Positions 1-12,736 of a DNA stretch of 64,000 nt are shown piece by piece; positions within the stretch are counted from its first letter, which is position 1, and each line of letters starts with the position of its first letter. The notes below the pieces were generated by a model that worked only from the letters and a program-made list of their open reading frames with translations, did no database searches and was not told where the DNA came from. The translations under genes and the position numbers were made by a program. Source of the stretch: Gambelia wislizenii. Its lineage: Eukaryota; Chordata; Lepidosauria; Squamata; Crotaphytidae. The stretch lies in NCBI GenBank assembly GCA_030847615.1, contig JAUMIR010000001.1, forward strand, positions 63,563,501 through 63,627,500, read 5' to 3'.

Positions 1-3000
1 TCTCTGATCCCCCCCACCCCACATATTTCATTTTTTGCCCCAAACATATGCAAACAGCCCCCCAGGAACCCCCCCCCATTTCTACCCCCATTTCTCTGCA
101 ATCCCTCTTAAAATGGCTACATGGATATGACATCACTTCATGTCATCATTTTGAGAGGGACTGTAGAGGAAAGCAAAGGTACTTGAGTCTGCTGTGAGGG
201 GTAGGCAACCTGCAGGGTGATTGGAGGGGGAAATTGGGGCCTACCCCCATGCAGTTGCCCATTCCTGTTGTGTAGGTAAGTGAGAGATGTCACTGTGTGG
301 ACTGGAAACATGGATTTCCTCCTCCCTATAGCAATCTTCACAGTTCTTTTTCTAAAATGTAGAGAGGGTAATCAATCAGGAATTCACTTTCAAGGGACTC
401 ATGCTTGAGACTATAAATCTTTACATTAAGCTAAGCAAGCATGACTAGAGCTTTCTTAAGTTAAAAGTGAAGCTTCCCAGAGGCTGGTGCTTGGATTCTT
501 AACGCTCCCTAGAAATAGCAGTTGAGTCTACTGAAACTCTGTGGCCAGGTGACCCTTCCTCCTCATAAAACCTCTGTAGAACATTTATAGATCACTTTTC
601 CAAATAGCATTACACCTTTTTGCAATTCCTTCTTTCTTTTTTTGAATTGCAGCAAAGATTTTAAGGATAAGATGCAGCAAGTTTCCTACAGATAACATAC
701 CAAGAAAAATAAAAATGATTAGGACATGAGACACTCATTTCACATTACACAGTCTCTCTCTCTTCTTTAAAGAATAATTTTAAAATTATGGTTGAGTATC
801 TACAGGTGTATGTGGCTAAAGCAGGCAAGTAGTTTGTCCATGCATCATTTTGTACATATGTTCATATCTGTGGGAATAGGTACATGAACCATGCAACACT
901 AGCTGAGTGATGTGTACTATGTAGGAATCTGGGATTAGGCACAAGCCTCTTCTACCAGCAGAGATTCCCTTGTGCTAACAGAGCCCACTCTGCTGGCTGA
1001 TCACAGAGATCTGTCAACAGATTGACCTGCTGGCAGAAACTGTTCTGCTTGCTAGCATCTGATGGTGGAAGATCCAACAAGGCACAGAAGGGGGTATGCT
1101 GAAGGAAAAGCCAAGCAAAGAGAGAACCAAACCTCACCCAGCCTAGGGACACAGCCGTAATGCCAACACAAAGTTAGGCCAGGTTTAGGATAGTTTAATC
1201 CTCCTTACACTGGGAGATATATGGCTTTAACACAACTTTTTCTGGTGTTGTGTTGCTCAGCTGGTCATTGTTGATCTTGTCCAGTTAGGATTTGATCAAA
1301 GGTTGCAATTCTACACATGCTTACCTAGCAGCAAGAGTGTGCTTGTTTAAATTATTAATTCCATAGAGGAGAATAAGTAATTTGAATAATTAGTTCCCTA
1401 CTGAGCAGTTTTCAAAGATCTTCTAACAAAGGGGAGAAAGTTTCCCTCCAAAACTCACCTCTTTCCTACCTCTTTGTGGCCATGTAATGGCTGGTTGGAG
1501 GGAGAGGGCAGTTGACGGACAAGAATCTCCTATTGTTGGCTGTCATAACCAGTGATGGACGAGCCTCACTTCCCTCAAAAGCCTCTTTTTCTTTCCTTTC
1601 CCCTTTTTTTTTTTGAGTCTTCAATCCCCCCCCCCCATTCTTACTTCATTGAACAATTTCTGAGTAGACCTATACAGGATTGCACAGTGATTTGTATACA
1701 TAAACATGTGCAAACAGTATGGGAAGGAAGATTAAGCAGAAAATGATGAAAAGATCCTGTATCACATGTAGCTATGATGACAGAGCTCCATCTTCATAGG
1801 TTCATCTCCCAATGCTACCTACAAAACCTACCTTTTAAGCCAGGTGCCCCCCCACACACACACACACACAACAGAAGGATTTCCAAGGCACTGGAGAACT
1901 GGGCATTGAGCAATGATGCACCCAGCCCTGTCCCAGCAGTGATGGTCCCTGCAGTTTCCTGTTTTAGCTGCTTGTCAACACTTTCAGTTGTTGCAATGGT
2001 GCAGCACCCATAAATGTGAATTCCAATAATTACAAACTTGTAAATACTGAGCAAGAGGCCAACCATAATTTCCCATATGTGATTATTGGAAAGAATGTTG
2101 AAATCATTACATATACATGTTAACCAACATATTGTATGATCATGTGTATTATTTAACTGCTTTTTTACTATTTTAATGAAATTCTTTTTAATGTTATGCA
2201 GTAGATAGAATATAAAATTATATTTTAGCAATAAGGTTGTTGTTGGTTTTTTACCCATATTGAATTTTTAAACTTTTCTCTTTTTTTAATTGTTTTCTTT
2301 TTTATTTTGAACAAAAGTTGGTTATTTACCATAGATTCCTTTGTGAATCTTCCTTTGCAAATTTTTCAACTTTTCTAAGTTGCCTTTAGTCCCAGTGTCT
2401 GTAGAGAAAGGCAGGCTATAAGACAAAATAATATAATTTTCCTGATTGAATTGAGGTGTGTCCCAGCATCTGGAGTTTTTACTCAAGACTTATCTATATA
2501 ATAAATTTACAAAGCAGTTGGTTTTGCTGTAGCACTAAACTTCAGGTAGTGGGGAAAGATATAGACATAGTGTTTGGAACTGGTACAGAAGTCTGGGTCA
2601 ACAGCCAGTCTATTGGCTATGCCATTTATACTGATACAATAAGCCTGCTTTTCCTGATGGGGCTTGAAGACTTCATACTTCTAAATCCCTTCATCTCAAA
2701 TGATCTTAAAATGGAATCCAAGTCTGCCCTGTCATTTAGAGTTAGTATTCTGGGGAATTGCTGGACTCCTGATGTTCTTTTTAGCTGCAGCACCTTACAG
2801 GTAGAGTTTATTTCAGTCATGTTATGCAGTAATAAAGCATTGTGGTGTCTGAAAGACCTGACTGAGCTTAGACCATTCTCTCACGAGCCAGCCACCTAAT
2901 AACTAACCATATTAGTGCCTTGATAGGATTCCATTTCTATTAACTCAGATCCATTTTCCTCACCGGTGGAAGACACTGAAGAAAGTACAAAACCACAGAG

Positions 3001-3806
3001 CCTGGGCCCAGACAAGAAAGAATGGGATGGAGTGGGAGGTGATCAAAACAATAGAATATTTATCAGTTCCTTGGGTCAATATAAATGAAATAAAACTCAG
3101 GGTGTGATATATTCAGGCTGCTGTACAAAAGGGGGAGTTTTTGCTGCTGGCCATTTTTTGCAACACTTTGTTTAAAAGTTAATATCAAGTCACAAGTCTA
3201 TCCTGACCCAAAGATCATTGAAATATATAGCACATAAGAGGAGAGTGATTTCACAGATCACAGGGAAAAAAACCAGCAAAGGTTCTCAGCACAGTCAAAT
3301 TATTGTGACATGCCTAAGGCAATGGGGGAAATATGCTGCTGTCTGATTGACACACTCGCTAGGTTCAGAGGCTTAAAAAAGTCATCTCACACAGGACAGA
3401 AATACACAAGCAGAAAGACAGGTGATGTGGTAGAATGAGAATAATTTGGAAGAAAATGTCCAGCTGTATCATTTTACTAGCTATGAGCAGGAACAATTAG
3501 CCATTAAAGGAGGTAAGCCTACAAATGGTAAATGGCTGAGGCACTTATGGAATTTTCTGAGTTTTCCTACTCACATTCTAAACTCCATGCAAGAAATCAA
3601 GAAAAATAGCCACAAATTTGCAAGTATGGGCACACTTGAGTTAACAAGGAAGATGTGTTCCTGGGCATTACTTCTTTATCAAAACATTTGGTGCCAGAGT
3701 TGAAAGTCCCAAGAATATAACTACATTTCATTTGACCATCAAAACTCTAAAACTTTAGCCATTTTAAATTTTGAATAGGAAGATATAACTGCCTGTCAAG
3801 AATTCT
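1..3806. other. No gene recognised; AT-rich DNA with simple repeats
   Basis: I see no coding region, RNA gene or classified transposon that I can support. Open frames such as the one at 2456-2899 (147 codons) have no recognisable motif and no splice context. The stretch holds a C-rich homopolymer near 1627-1638 and a short CA run near 1854-1870. Confidence 0.5.
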
Positions 3807-4160
3807 CATAGACTCATAGAGTTGGAAGAAACCACAAGGGCCATCCAGTCCAACCTGCTGCCATGCAGGAATACCCAATCAAAGCACTCATGACAGATGG
3901 CCATTTGGCCTCTGTTTAAATACTTCCTAAGGAGGAGACACCACCATGCTCCAAGACAGTGCATTCCATGGCCAAACAGCTCTTAATGTCAGGAAGTTCT
4001 TCCTAATATTTAGGCAGAATCTCTTTTCTCTAGTTGCAGTCCACCGCTCTGTCTCCTAGTCTCTGGAACAGCAGAAAACAAGCTGGCTCCCTCTTCAATA
4101 TGACATCCTTTCACATGTTTAAACATGGCTATCATGTCACCTCTTAACCTTCTCCAGCTC
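3807..4160 (-). mobile_element. CR1 LINE 3' fragment, 5'-truncated
   Basis: The plus strand reads the reverse complement of a CR1 3' end: a CATAG-type terminal repeat, then the stretch beginning GAGTTGGAAG, followed by the C-terminal RT-ORF region with the [18 protein letters not shown] signature on the minus strand. It aligns by eye with the 3' ends of the two long CR1 copies at 26.3 and 48.2 kb but is more diverged, with several small indels. The copy stops abruptly near 4160, the usual 5' truncation of a LINE insertion. The encoded peptide is a fragment. Confidence 0.85.
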
Positions 4161-5544
4161 CCACAAAAGTTTTCACCTCCAACACAAGAGCAAGGCACAA
4201 TGTGCTGTGGGGGTGGGGGTGGTACTCTGCAATTTACACACACACACCCCAAAAAAATCTCTGTGCAGAACTAGTGATCCTCCCCCTCCCCCCCCTGCTT
4301 TTTGTAGCCAAACATATAAGTACCGCAAGGACAGCAGGGCATGCTGATGGATCCCTAAGGCAGAAACAACCCACTCAAATGCATCTGCTTTTCAATGATC
4401 CATGCAACAAAATTATATTATCAGTTTTTAAAATTTTATTTTGACAAAAATATACAAAAATCTCTCTGTTGGATCAATCACACACCTAAGGAGAGAGACC
4501 ACATGCACCCTAACCACTCAAAATCAGTTACAGTTATACTGCAAAAGGAGTGAAGTTATGCTACAATATGGAATGTATCAGTAAGCTGGTTATGTCTTCG
4601 TTACTGCAAAAAGGTATCCAGATTTTTTTAAAATTTGGATAAAATAAATTAAATACAAAAAAGGGAAAAAGAAAAATGAACAAAGAGGGAAGAAAAATAC
4701 GTAGGAGATGAGTCCAAACTAGGCATATATATTAATATAATAGGAATATATATGCAAAAAAAAAAATATTAACTTGAACGGCAACTGTAGCAAAGACATT
4801 TGCGCACAGCTGAAGCAGTAAGGTCTTCTGGCCATTGAACTATGGTTGGTGAATACTGATCTTTCCAATTGTGGAACATGAACAGCAGGAATCAATATGT
4901 GCACACAAGATCCAATCAGAAGAATGCTTTACACTCAGCAGCAAACTTATTGGACCAGGGCATGAAGGGACATAATTTAGGTTGGTAAGTTCTTTGAGAG
5001 CAAAGTCCCATCTTTCTTTTGCCCATGAATGTAAAATGAGGGGGCAAGCTCCAGACCCCAGAAGGCTGCATGCTGCTGGCTTTTGGGTTCTCTGAAAATC
5101 CAAAGGGCTTTAGCACTCCATCCTGGGTGCCATTGGGTGTCCGTGAAATTTTGTCCCTTTGGGCTCCCTATTAAAGTAAGGATGTTTTCAGGTCTCACTC
5201 CCAGTACAGCTTAGGGTGGTGTAATCTGACCAAAAGGAGGGCTTTCTCAACCAAAAATGTTTTGCTGGCTTTCTAGGGAGGTGCTGGAGTCAGTTGACAC
5301 TGGGGTGGGCAGCCTGAAAGGACTCCCCAATTGGCTTTACATGTCCACACAATTCCAACTACTGATGAAAACACACCATCTGTGCTGAACTTGATAGGGG
5401 CTGCCTAAATCCTAAATGATAACAAATAATAGTAACTTGTTGCAATAGTCCAACCAAGAGCTGAGTGGTGCTGCCAAAGCTGTCAAGAGCCACCATCTCT
5501 TTGGTATGATTGTCCTTTCATAAGGTTAAGGCAACCAGTGTTAC
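4161..5544. other. Non-coding stretch; possible old LINE 3' tail at 4430-4720
   Basis: No gene is supported. From about 4430 the sequence becomes A/T-rich with T-rich and A-rich blocks that resemble the 3' untranslated region of an L1-type LINE, but I found no target-site duplication and cannot classify it. Confidence 0.3.
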
Positions 5545-5994
5545 TGTCAGGGGATGACAGGACATTCAGAAGCCAAAAACTGTCTCAGCAGACATGGTAG
5601 CAACCCTTTCCCAAGAATAATTACACACACAGTGTTTGGTGTCCAGAAAACAGAAGGTGCTTTAATCTTCAAAGGAGTTTCAGTTGTTCACAGTATTTAC
5701 AAGCAAAGTGCTACACCAGGCATCAGAGGATCATAGGAAGAGAATGAACACTGATCTGGCTTTCTTATATACATCTCAGCACAGCATTGGCTTACCCAAG
5801 CACATGGCTACATTGCATCAGATTTCCATATTGTCCAGATTTTCTCCTGACAATCCCCTCCAAAATGGTCAAACTACTGCGCAGGACACATGTTATCATT
5901 GCATCATAACATCATTCACATACATTGTTAGACATCATTCATCTGTCGGTTGACCTTTCCCTTTTTTGACCTTTCACCTTACACACTAGTGACA
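5545..5994 (-). mobile_element. Solo LTR of an LTR retroelement
   Basis: The 450-bp segment begins TGTCA and ends TGACA, a perfect short terminal inverted repeat. It is flanked by GTTAC on the left and CTTAC on the right, a 5-bp target duplication with one mismatch. On the minus strand there is a TATA-like box (TATATAAGAAAG, near 5765-5780), and about 100 bases downstream an ATTAAA polyadenylation-type signal. This is the U3-R-U5 order of an LTR. No internal coding region lies on either side, so it is a solo LTR left by LTR-LTR recombination. A 5-bp duplication fits Gypsy or some ERV groups; the family is not assigned. Confidence 0.62.
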
Positions 5995-8361
5995 CTTACT
6001 TGTATCAAAAGAAAGGGAGAAATTTCATACATCTGGAGAACTGGAGCAGGCTGGCAGCACACATGTAATAAAAGGAAAGTGTTTCTAAGCCAAAGTGATA
6101 AAATGAAGCTAATAGGTTTAAGCAGAGGTCCCAGAAAGAGGTGTTTAATTTACACTTCGGTAAAACAACTGTGAGTAAATTAAACATTGATCATAAGAAG
6201 GCAAGTCATTAAATTGTTCTAATTACAAAATAGTCATTGTGCAATTTGAGCACAGTTACCAATGAACCAATATTTAATGTCAATCCCTATATTGCACTGA
6301 GTCAATATTTTTCTCTCAGACTTTCAGAAACAAAATGAGTGCCACAAACTCTGATGCAAACAAGCATTAATTGATTTTTTAAAAAACATGAGCTTTAAAA
6401 AGTTGACTCAGATCTGTAATTTGTGGATATCTGGAAAGTTACACAACCATGGACTGAATAGTTTAATCAACGATCTTGAGATAATGATTTTTTTTAAGTC
6501 CTAAGGAAGAAGTGAAGTATTAAAATTGCTGTTCCTATTATTACCACATTATATGCTAAGGATTAAGTTGAGAAAACAAACTATGTCACAATGGTGCAGG
6601 GAAGTCCATAGCATTTGTTAATTTACTTAGCTTTCTTAATGACATGTGTCTGAAACTTTGTATACCACCCTTCATCATTAGTTTATAAAAACAATAACAT
6701 AAAATTCAGTTTAAAAATGGCTAAAAACACTGGGTACAGAAAGCCAAATTATTGAATTAAAATGTTCAATTCTTGAAAGGCCTAAAAAGGCCTGGAACAT
6801 TGAAGTATAACAGAATTGTGATCCTCCTGTGGGAGGGAGTTTTACAAATGGTGTGTCACAACCACAAAATGAAGTTCCAGTTCTCTCCAGTCACCAACTA
6901 CCTCAAATATGCAAGGGCTGCTGGCAAAATCTGCCATGGAACCTGCTGGTACTGGATTGTTTTTCTGTTCCAAGGGGGTGGCATTCTTGCAAAGCTAGAC
7001 TACCTTGTCTCAATAGTGTGAGAAATGCAGATTCTGTATGAAGTCCATGAATAAAACTAATAAGATACTAATAGGATCAGTATATGCTTAGCTAGCAGAT
7101 AGCTGATACTGTAGCATCTCAAAATGCTTAGCCCAATGCGTACCAGGGGGCCCACATTCTCTTGGGCTTCCTGTTCACATGCATTCCTAGCAAAACCTAG
7201 ACTAACTTCCCATATTTTAGGCCTATGCTGTCAACAAAGTTATTGTGGTAGAGGCCAGACATGATAAAGTGCTTATTCCTTAGAATTTGGTGTCTTACCC
7301 TCTCAGAAAACCAGACACTTCTGTTTTTCTTTGCCCTGCTTTTGGCCTAAGAGGTCAACATGTATTTTGCAGACAAAGGTCTGTCATATCTAGCTGAATT
7401 TGCAAAAAGAGTAGTATGAGCTAATTGAGGGAGGGGGCAATGGGCAGGGGTGGTCTGCAGTGGGGGGGGGTGCTAGGGAAAGGCGTTTCAGAAAGCATGT
7501 AAACTCCAAGTGTCACCAAAGCACGAGGAGGAGGGATTCTTGTGAGAGCGGGGGATAGGGTTTAAAAGTAAGCGATTTCCTTTGTTCTGGGCTCTCGCTT
7601 TTCTCGCCTTCCTTGCACTGTTTGGATCAATGGCTTGTCTCCTGCCAATTTCTTGGAAAAATCACCTGGCTAATTAAGATCAAATATAGGCAGCACTTAT
7701 ATAACAATAGTATTTGTGGCCAAGGCAGGAAGGGTCTGTCATGGAGAAAAACCAAAATCCCCCTTAGGTGTTTAGTGAACAGAGGCAGTAAATGGATTGA
7801 AACACAGTTTATTTAACAAGATGCATCTGGACAGAGTGACCACACAAAATTGACTAGTCTGACCCTGCCCATGTGTTTAGTACTATTCCTTGGCATTTTC
7901 AAAGCAAGCTTGTTGTGAGTATGTCTCAACTTTTTTCTTGGCGTCACACATCACTTGTAGTACTGAGTATCTATATCTTAGCTGTGCAGAACATACAGAA
8001 CTTGACACTAGACATTTTAGGTTTTCTTATCTGAAGGACCAGAAATGGATCGGCTGTCCTGTTAATCTCTAACTAGTTACTTTGTTTCCTTTATAGACAT
8101 CAAAGAAAAATTCCATCAGTCTACGTGCCTGGCCTGCATAGACACAATGGCTTCAGGACTTAGCTATGATGGCTTCTAGTTGATGGCTTCTAGCCCCATC
8201 ACACACATCCCTTTAGACTTCTATGAAGAGGTCTACTTTAATTTAGTGTCTGATAATTCCTTCCCTTCTTGTTCTTATCTTGTTTCCTACCTATTTCTTG
8301 TTCCTGGAAAGTAAACAAAAGAAGTACACTTTATTTAAGAGATCCATTGCCCTTGGAGAGA
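5995..8361. other. No gene recognised
   Basis: AT-rich unique-looking DNA. No open frame here shows a motif I recognise. A G-rich stretch lies near 7427-7480. The block at 6180-6560 lacks obvious repeat signatures and could hold conserved non-coding sequence, but nothing in the sequence alone proves it. Confidence 0.4.
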
Positions 8362-8850
8362 GAATTAGCATGGTGTAGTAGTTTCAGTGTTGGCCTAAGA
8401 GGATTAGGGTTCAAATTCCAGATCAGCTGTGGAAACATGCTGGGTGATTTGAGCAATTCACACACCCTCAGCCTCAAAGGAAGGCAATGGCAACCCTCAT
8501 CTGAATAAATTTTGGCAAGAAAACCGTGAGATAGGGTCACCATAAGTTGAAGGAGCCCTGGTGGCACAGTGGTTAAATGCCAGTACTGCAAGCCACCACA
8601 TCGCAAGTTCGATTCCAGATGGCTCCAAGGTTCACTCAGCCTTCCATCCGTTCGTAGGTCGGTAAAATGAGTACCCAGCTTGTGGGAGGCAATTAGCTAA
8701 CACACATTGGATGCTGTTTAATGCAGTTAGATGTGTAAATAGCTATTGTTTAAAACAATTTGTAAGCCGCTCTGATAGCCATGTGGCTGAAGAGCGGGGT
8801 ATAAATAAATAAATAAATAAAAATGAAGTTGACTTGAAGGCACGTGGCAA
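8362..8850 (+). mobile_element. tRNA-related SINE interrupted by a second SINE
   Basis: The outer SINE starts near 8362 with a tRNA-like head (GCATGGTGTAGTAGTTTCAG, then an internal box GGTTCAAATTCC at about 8408-8419). It ends with a tail reading GGGTCACCATAAGTTGA, which resumes after the inner insertion as ACTTGAAGGCACG. The interruption falls inside the tail, with the AAGTTGA heptamer on both sides. SINEs of this kind have no protein and are moved by a partner LINE that recognises the tail. Confidence 0.7.
8551..8825 (+). mobile_element. tRNA-derived SINE (squamate type) nested in another SINE
   Basis: The head reads GGAGCCCTGGTGGCACAGTG with a B-box-like GTTCGATTCC. The body has GTCGGTAAAATGAGTACCCA and GGGAGGCAATTAGCTAACAC, and the tail is an ATAAATAAATA repeat. 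This is a typical lizard tRNA-derived SINE body, and its 3' part recurs at 14865 and 58763. The direct repeat AAGTTGA at 8544-8550 and 8826-8832 is the target duplication. I do not assert a database family name. Confidence 0.8.
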
Positions 8851-9163
8851 CATTGTCTTTGAAACTTACAGAGATATGTATGTATATGGCTGTGAAAAAT
8901 ATTATGTTACTTTTGAAAGTGATTTATGATGGCCAAAGAGATGCAAATAGAACTGAAGAGAGAAGAGGTACATTTCTGCATTTAGAAATGCATAGAAATG
9001 GCTTCCTATTAATGTGCAAGTTCATATTATTTTACATATTGTTTTCTACCCAAAATCAAAATCATGGCAACCCCATCAATTTTTTTCACAAGGTTTTATT
9101 AGGCAATCCTCATTTAGCATTAACCTGGTTGAATAAACAAGGATCCAAACTTTTATAAATGCA

Positions 9164-9384
9164 GGTTGACCCCGGTATCCATAGAGGATATGTTCCAAGA
9201 TTCCCTGTGGTTACTTGAAACCATGAATAATAGGGAGCCTATTATTTTCAATGTGACAAACACCAGACGTTGACCATAGAATTACATTGGATGACCTAGA
9301 AATGCCTAGAGAGAACATATTTCTTTTGGACATGGATAAGTGAAACCATGGATACTGAATCTGTGAATACGGGGGTTGACCTGT
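9164..9384. mobile_element. Tigger/mariner-like palindromic MITE
   Basis: The ends are inverted: the left end reads AGGTTGACCCCGGTATCCA, and the right end reads on the opposite strand as AGGTCAACCCCCGTATTCA, with four mismatches over about 20 bp. The interior is also partly self-complementary around ACCATGAA and CATGGATA. It encodes no protein. The GGTTGACCC-type end is characteristic of Tigger-related elements; a clear TA duplication is not visible. A half-copy of a similar type lies at 39345-39420. Confidence 0.6.
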
Positions 9385-10058
9385 ACTCAAAGCACTGGTG
9401 GACCTGTATGAATTTGTTGGTTTTGGTTCATCCCATATTCACTTTTTTTTAATCATTTCAATTTTACAAACAGTAGGCGTCTATGTTGTGTAGCAGTCTG
9501 AGTACTGGACTACATACTCTAAGGCAGGGATGTAAAGAATACCTGCCACCTTCTCATCCTTGATACATCAAGAATCCTCATTGCCAAAATGGCCAAGCAC
9601 TGTGAGATTTTTCATAATGTGAAACTTGTTTTTGCTTTTGTTTCGCAAAGAAAATCATTTACACACAAAAAAAAATGGGGTCTCACACAAAAATAAAACC
9701 TTCGGTTTATGGCAAAATATATTGTTTTCTGTACAAACTCCCATGGTTTTTGCATAAATGAATTTTTTTTGTATAAAAAAATGGCCTGATTGGGGAGAAA
9801 TAATCAAAAAGAGAGAGAGAAACTCATACAAGCTTTCTCAGTGGGAAGAAATTTTTTGGAAATTGTTCATTTTTGCATACCAGCAGAAAATAAGTGAATA
9901 TTTGCATCCTTACTCCAAAGTACTTTTAAGGCGAATGGTGATTCCTGAGACTTGCCATTCAGAGGTATGGTGATGACATAGTACAGGTTGCTTCTAAGGC
10001 TAACTTGTTTCATCTCCCTGGAGATGTGGGGTTTTAGGAGAGGAGGATTCAAAAGATT
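9385..10058. other. No gene; SINE-head remnant near 9485
   Basis: The stretch TGTGTAGCAGTCTGAGTACT near 9485-9515 resembles the tRNA-like head of the lizard SINEs, but the body is missing. Nothing else is recognised. Confidence 0.35.
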
Positions 10059-10613
10059 CCCTTTTCATTTGGATTGGGGGGAGGGAAATTAGGATTTTTT
10101 TTAATTGAAATAAAACCATTCTACAAAATAATACACCCAACCGCAAAAGGCCATAACAATAACACAAATTACCCACAATCTCTTTGCTTACTAATACAAA
10201 AATAAAACTAACTATCCTAACACTAATACATTTTTCCTCTTATCTAAATACACTATAATCACACTCTTTCCTTATGCAATAAACATTATGTTTACACTTT
10301 TATACTAAAATTAGAAGTTACATATTACAATTATACATATTTGGTGGGGGAAAGAAAAAATAATACAAAAATAATAATAGAACAATAATAATAACATATT
10401 TTTTTAAAGATATCCCTTAAGTTATTGCTGGGGTTGTCTCATTAAACCACGGCCAAAACTTTCTCCAACGATGGTTCGGCAATTTTTCTTTTCCCGTCAA
10501 AGCTAAATTTTCAATTATGTTTTTAACATAATAAGCAGTGCCCTTCACATCCTGTAGATTTTGACTCTTTACCTTCCTTTGTCTTTGGAAAAATAAACCC
10601 CTTTTCATTTGGA
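10059..10613 (-). mobile_element. L1 LINE 3' end, 5'-truncated, with target duplication
   Basis: The direct repeat CCCTTTTCATTTGGA is perfect at 10059-10073 and 10599-10613 and bounds a 525-bp insert. On the minus strand the insert begins in coding sequence (about 60 codons, ending WRKFWPWFNETTPAIT). It continues through an AT-rich 3' untranslated region and reaches an A-rich tail near 10093-10105. This is a target-primed reverse transcription insertion. The tail lies about 20 bases inside the duplication, so a short 3' extension was copied as well. I infer the L1 clade from the untranslated region style and the long duplication, not from a diagnostic domain. Confidence 0.75.
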
Positions 10614-11829
10614 GGGTGTGTAGGAATTCATTTCTGCCTCTCTTCCATGGTAGGGTAAGTCATGCTTAATTGACACACAAGCTTTCTACCTTTAGGACCT
10701 TAGGATCAGCTTTCCTCACAGTTATTTTGCAGATTCTGTTATTTTATTAAATAAATGTGGTCCTGGTTCACCAAATTGGTGCCTCATTTCTTATTTCCTC
10801 CATTTTCTGCAAAAAGTAATAGGTCTTTCTTTATATGATAAGCTCAGTCAGGTCTTTCAGAGACCAGATATGATAAAGCAACTGGGTTTTTAATGTTTTT
10901 CTTTGAAATAAAGGTCAAATGCCATGGCTATGCTGAAACATGTGGAATCCAGCTTTTTTCATTTGCCTCTTCTCACACTCCCACATCAAAACAAAAGGAG
11001 TTCTGATTTAATTAGGGTTCAGAGACCTCCTGCCTCCTGTCTGTTTGTCATCTGAGTAACATCTGCTTTTTCTGGCAGGCAGTGATGGGCTTGCTATGAA
11101 AGGTGCCCTACCCGAAGTGATAGCTAATCTACAGCTTCAGTGGTCAGCTGGCACTTTCCCAATTGGAATGATCTGAAAATATTTGCTTTAGTCTTTTTTT
11201 TTCTTTCTTTCTTTTTTTTTTGGAGGGGGTGGGAATCCCAAATAAGCCCTATGCTTTTTTACATGGAAAAATCACAAGGATTGCACAGGAATTGTCATCA
11301 ATTGCTAAAATGTTCTGCCAGCTTTACCATTTGCAGTAAACATGGTGAGTATGCAGCTGTTTCTTTCAACCGCATGAGCAGGGCAGTGGGAAGGGATGCA
11401 ACTGTAATGCGTGTCATTGACCTCAATTGAGCATGTTCCAGTAATGGCACCAGTTAAGACGACATTATCACTATCATCATCGGTGTCATTATTATTAATT
11501 TTTGCATCCAAATAAAGAATGGATTACCATTTTTGCTAAAACCAAATTACTTTTGAATATGTGCCTGGAGTTCTTTTTTTTTCCCCCACACAGGTGGCCA
11601 GAGGTTGGCGGGGGTGGGGGGTGGGACTGAATGGTGCTATTTGGAAAATGGAATTGCATCATGTTAAATTTGGATTGATTAACATTTCTTCCACTCGAAT
11701 GTAAATGATGGCAGTTTTTTTTTTTTAAAGCTAAGAATGAAAATAGTTTTTAAAATATTCTAATAGATATGTTTCACAAACCATTAATGATTAGGGATTG
11801 GATACTGACTATGGGCTGAGCCAAGGGTG
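10614..11829. other. No gene recognised
   Basis: Contains T-rich tracts near 11190-11222 and 11716-11728. No motif-bearing open frame or classified repeat was found. Confidence 0.4.
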
Positions 11830-11935
11830 GTATTTATGTAGCCCTCCAGATGTTGGTGGCCTGCAGTTTCCTTCAGTCCTAGCCAGCAGAGCCTATGGTG
11901 AAGAATGCTGGAAGTTGCACAAGGCCCCTTGATTT
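11830..11935. repeat. Short self-complementary dispersed repeat
   Basis: The stretch from CCCTCCAGATGTTGGTGG to AATGCTGGAAGTTGCAC has a left arm reading GGTGGCCTGCAGTTTCC and a right arm reading GGAAGTTGCAC. This imperfect palindrome resembles a MITE type common in reptile DNA. It codes for nothing. Confidence 0.45.
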
Positions 11936-12079
11936 CCACCCTGGGCTACATCCATTTACTAGGCCCAACCAGAAAAGACCTAATGAATCTGTTATTGAAT
12001 GGTCAGTAAATACATATGTTAGTCCCTTTGGTTAAACAGGTCTCTTTTAGTTAGGAAGAGCCAAGTGGGTATGGCCTTG

Positions 12080-12736
12080 GGGTTGTCTAGACGATGAAGA
12101 TACTCCTCACAGAATTTAAGGATAATACCTTTTGTCCCAACATGCTGTGAATGAAATTCACTATATTCAGAGGAAGGGGGCCAAAAATTCCATCTAGTGT
12201 GTGGGGTAAAGCCTTTGCGGTTTTCCCCTTCATTTTTCGAATAATGCACAGGCTTGCGCATTATCACATGTCTGGATATCCAATTCGGGACACCGCACAT
12301 TCTCAGCAAGGGCGGAAATGGAGAGTGGATTGGTCAAACATGTGTAGGAGGGGCTCCCAGCAAAGAAGTGTCTGGAAGCACCATTGTGGGGTTTCACCTT
12401 ATCGATTGTGTGCTTTTTTGCTGCACTGGGGTGACCAAAGAGGTTTTTTAAGCACAAGGTTGTACTTGCTCACCTTTGATTTACAGTTTTTTTAAAAAAT
12501 AATAATAATAATAATAATAATACTGTGCAGCAGTGACAATGTGTGGAGAATAATAACATGCTGTAATTTACTCAGCTACCATCTTGATTTGCGGGCATGG
12601 CTGAGTGTGCACATCAAATGTGGATTGCTTTGCATACAATCGATTTTGCCAAACGACTGTGGAGGCAAATGAACACTGCTGCGAATTTGCATTAGTACAC
12701 AGCAATCAGCAGTATATCTTCTCATCTAGACAACCC
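12080..12736. mobile_element. Non-autonomous DNA transposon, copy 1 (uninterrupted)
   Basis: The ends are terminal inverted repeats: GGGTTGTCTAGA at the left and TCTAGACAACCC at the right. Immediately inside the left end is ATACTCCTCACAGAATTTAAG. Two more copies share this structure, a reversed one at 20327-20705 and an interrupted one at 20896-27408. Copy 1 is the uninterrupted reference, at 657 bp. An (AAT)n run lies at 12499-12522 inside it. No transposase is encoded, and I could not define a target duplication, so no superfamily is assigned. Confidence 0.72.

Noticed and set aside
2456..2899. 147-codon open frame
   Set aside because: No domain, no start context, no splice sites and no repeat partner. 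This length is expected by chance in 64 kb.
8371..8440. Possible functional tRNA gene
   Set aside because: Only box-like motifs match; the cloverleaf is incomplete and the sequence continues into a SINE body.
12499..12522. (AAT)n run as a possible array
   Set aside because: A simple microsatellite; no spacers, so not CRISPR.
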